A stretch of 6,551 nucleotides of DNA, taken from positions 1-6,551 of the forward strand of contig JAGQSP010000598.1 in assembly GCA_020439485.1 (NCBI GenBank), in the 5' to 3' direction. The notes under the pieces are model-generated. The model did not search any database, had not been told where the DNA came from, and worked only from the letters and a program-made list of their open reading frames with translations. This DNA comes from Acidimicrobiales bacterium. Its GTDB lineage: Bacteria; Actinomycetota; Acidimicrobiia; Acidimicrobiales; Poriferisodalaceae. The position numbers and the translations under genes were made by a program. Positions 6,178 through 6,551 of this stretch are shown piece by piece (positions within the stretch are counted from its first letter, which is position 1; every line of letters starts with the position of its first letter).

Positions 6178-6201
6178 TGACCGACGAACGGAGACTTGTC
6201 A

Positions 6202-6551
6202 GTGAATTCCAAGCGAGTGGTGGTCGTTGGCCAGGGTTATGTTGGACTGCCCCTGGCCATGTTGGCCATCGAAAAGGGCCATCAGGTCGTCGGATATGAC
6301 GTAGACAAGGTCCGCGTCGAGGCACTGGCGCGGGGCGAGTCGTTCGTCGAGGACATCTCCGATCAGGAGGTGGCAGACGCTCTCGCCAGCGGCAGGTACC
6401 AGGCCACCACAGATTCCGATCTGCTCAGCGGGTTCGACGTGATCGTCATCACGGTTCCGACGCCGCTGCGCGAGACACTTCCGGACCTCTCCTACGTCGA
6501 GGCCGCAACCCGCACGCTGGCACAGCACCTTCGCCCCGGTGCAACCGTGAT
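6202..6551 (+). CDS. UDP-N-acetyl-hexosamine 6-dehydrogenase type nucleotide sugar dehydrogenase (C-terminus beyond the right edge)
   Basis: The first 116 residues from GTG 6202, with GGAG at 6190-6193 placed 8 nt upstream. The protein opens with a Rossmann fold: VVVVGQGYVGLPLA at residues 6-19 carries GxGxxG (G10, G12, G15), and Asp33 in VVGYDVD is placed to hold the NAD ribose. VITVPTPLRETLPDLSYVE at 82-100 has the VPTPL...PDLSYV signature typical of the WbpA/WecC branch (UDP-GlcNAc or UDP-ManNAc dehydrogenases) rather than plain UDP-glucose dehydrogenase. These enzymes oxidise C6 of the sugar in two NAD-dependent steps to make uronic acids for surface polysaccharides or glycans. The catalytic Cys and C-terminal domains are not in the window, so the substrate is not settled. 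The gene has its own leader and promoter candidate and probably starts a polysaccharide transcription unit running rightward. Confidence 0.9.
   Translation, partial: MNSKRVVVVGQGYVGLPLAMLAIEKGHQVVGYDVDKVRVEALARGESFVEDISDQEVADALASGRYQATTDSDLLSGFDVIVITVPTPLRETLPDLSYVEAATRTLAQHLRPGATV

Noticed and set aside
6150..6201. c-di-GMP or c-di-AMP riboswitch in the leader, suggested by GGGCAAAGGGCGG
   Set aside because: The conserved core segments and paired arms of those classes, as I know them, are absent and the leader is too short.

Overview
The window looks like ordinary chromosome from a high-GC actinobacterium. Three signs point to Acidimicrobiia or a close relative: strong G/C preference at third codon positions, Thr/Ser/Pro-rich linkers behind the export signals of two proteins, and a CoaE whose C-terminal half resembles my recollection of mycobacterial CoaE. 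The class assignment is inference. No tRNA, rRNA, CRISPR array, insertion sequence, integrase or attachment site was seen.

Layout from left to right. (1) Positions 1-1022, minus strand: first 340 residues of an exported lipoprotein with a type-1 periplasmic ligand-binding domain, cut by the left edge. (2) A 129-bp divergent gap (1023-1151) with no TA dinucleotide on either strand. (3) A tight plus-strand cluster: an unrecognised two-domain soluble protein (1152-2306), dephospho-CoA kinase coaE (2317-2934) and a membrane-anchored extracytoplasmic protein with a TTG start (2941-3759). Gaps of 10 and 6 bp suggest one operon. (4) Convergent to it on the minus strand, a DUF389 membrane protein (3774-5309) with a C-terminal tail made of three related modules. 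(5) Divergent from that, a small polytopic membrane protein (5395-6099). Both genes of this pair have a TAnnnT -10 hexamer exactly 7 nt before the chosen start codon, the geometry of leaderless transcription. (6) A roughly 100-bp leader with a TTGACA box, an 11-bp direct repeat and two competing hairpins, ahead of the 5' end of a UDP-N-acetyl-hexosamine dehydrogenase-type gene (6202 onward), cut by the right edge.

The genes do not form an obvious single pathway. coaE performs the last step of coenzyme A synthesis, and its two operon partners have no evident link to it. The last gene probably opens or belongs to a surface polysaccharide or glycosylation locus beyond the right edge. I see no convincing new multi-gene system. 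The items most worth a second look are the modular tail of the DUF389 protein, the symmetric leaderless promoter pair, the unrecognised coaE neighbour, and the leader of the sugar dehydrogenase gene.
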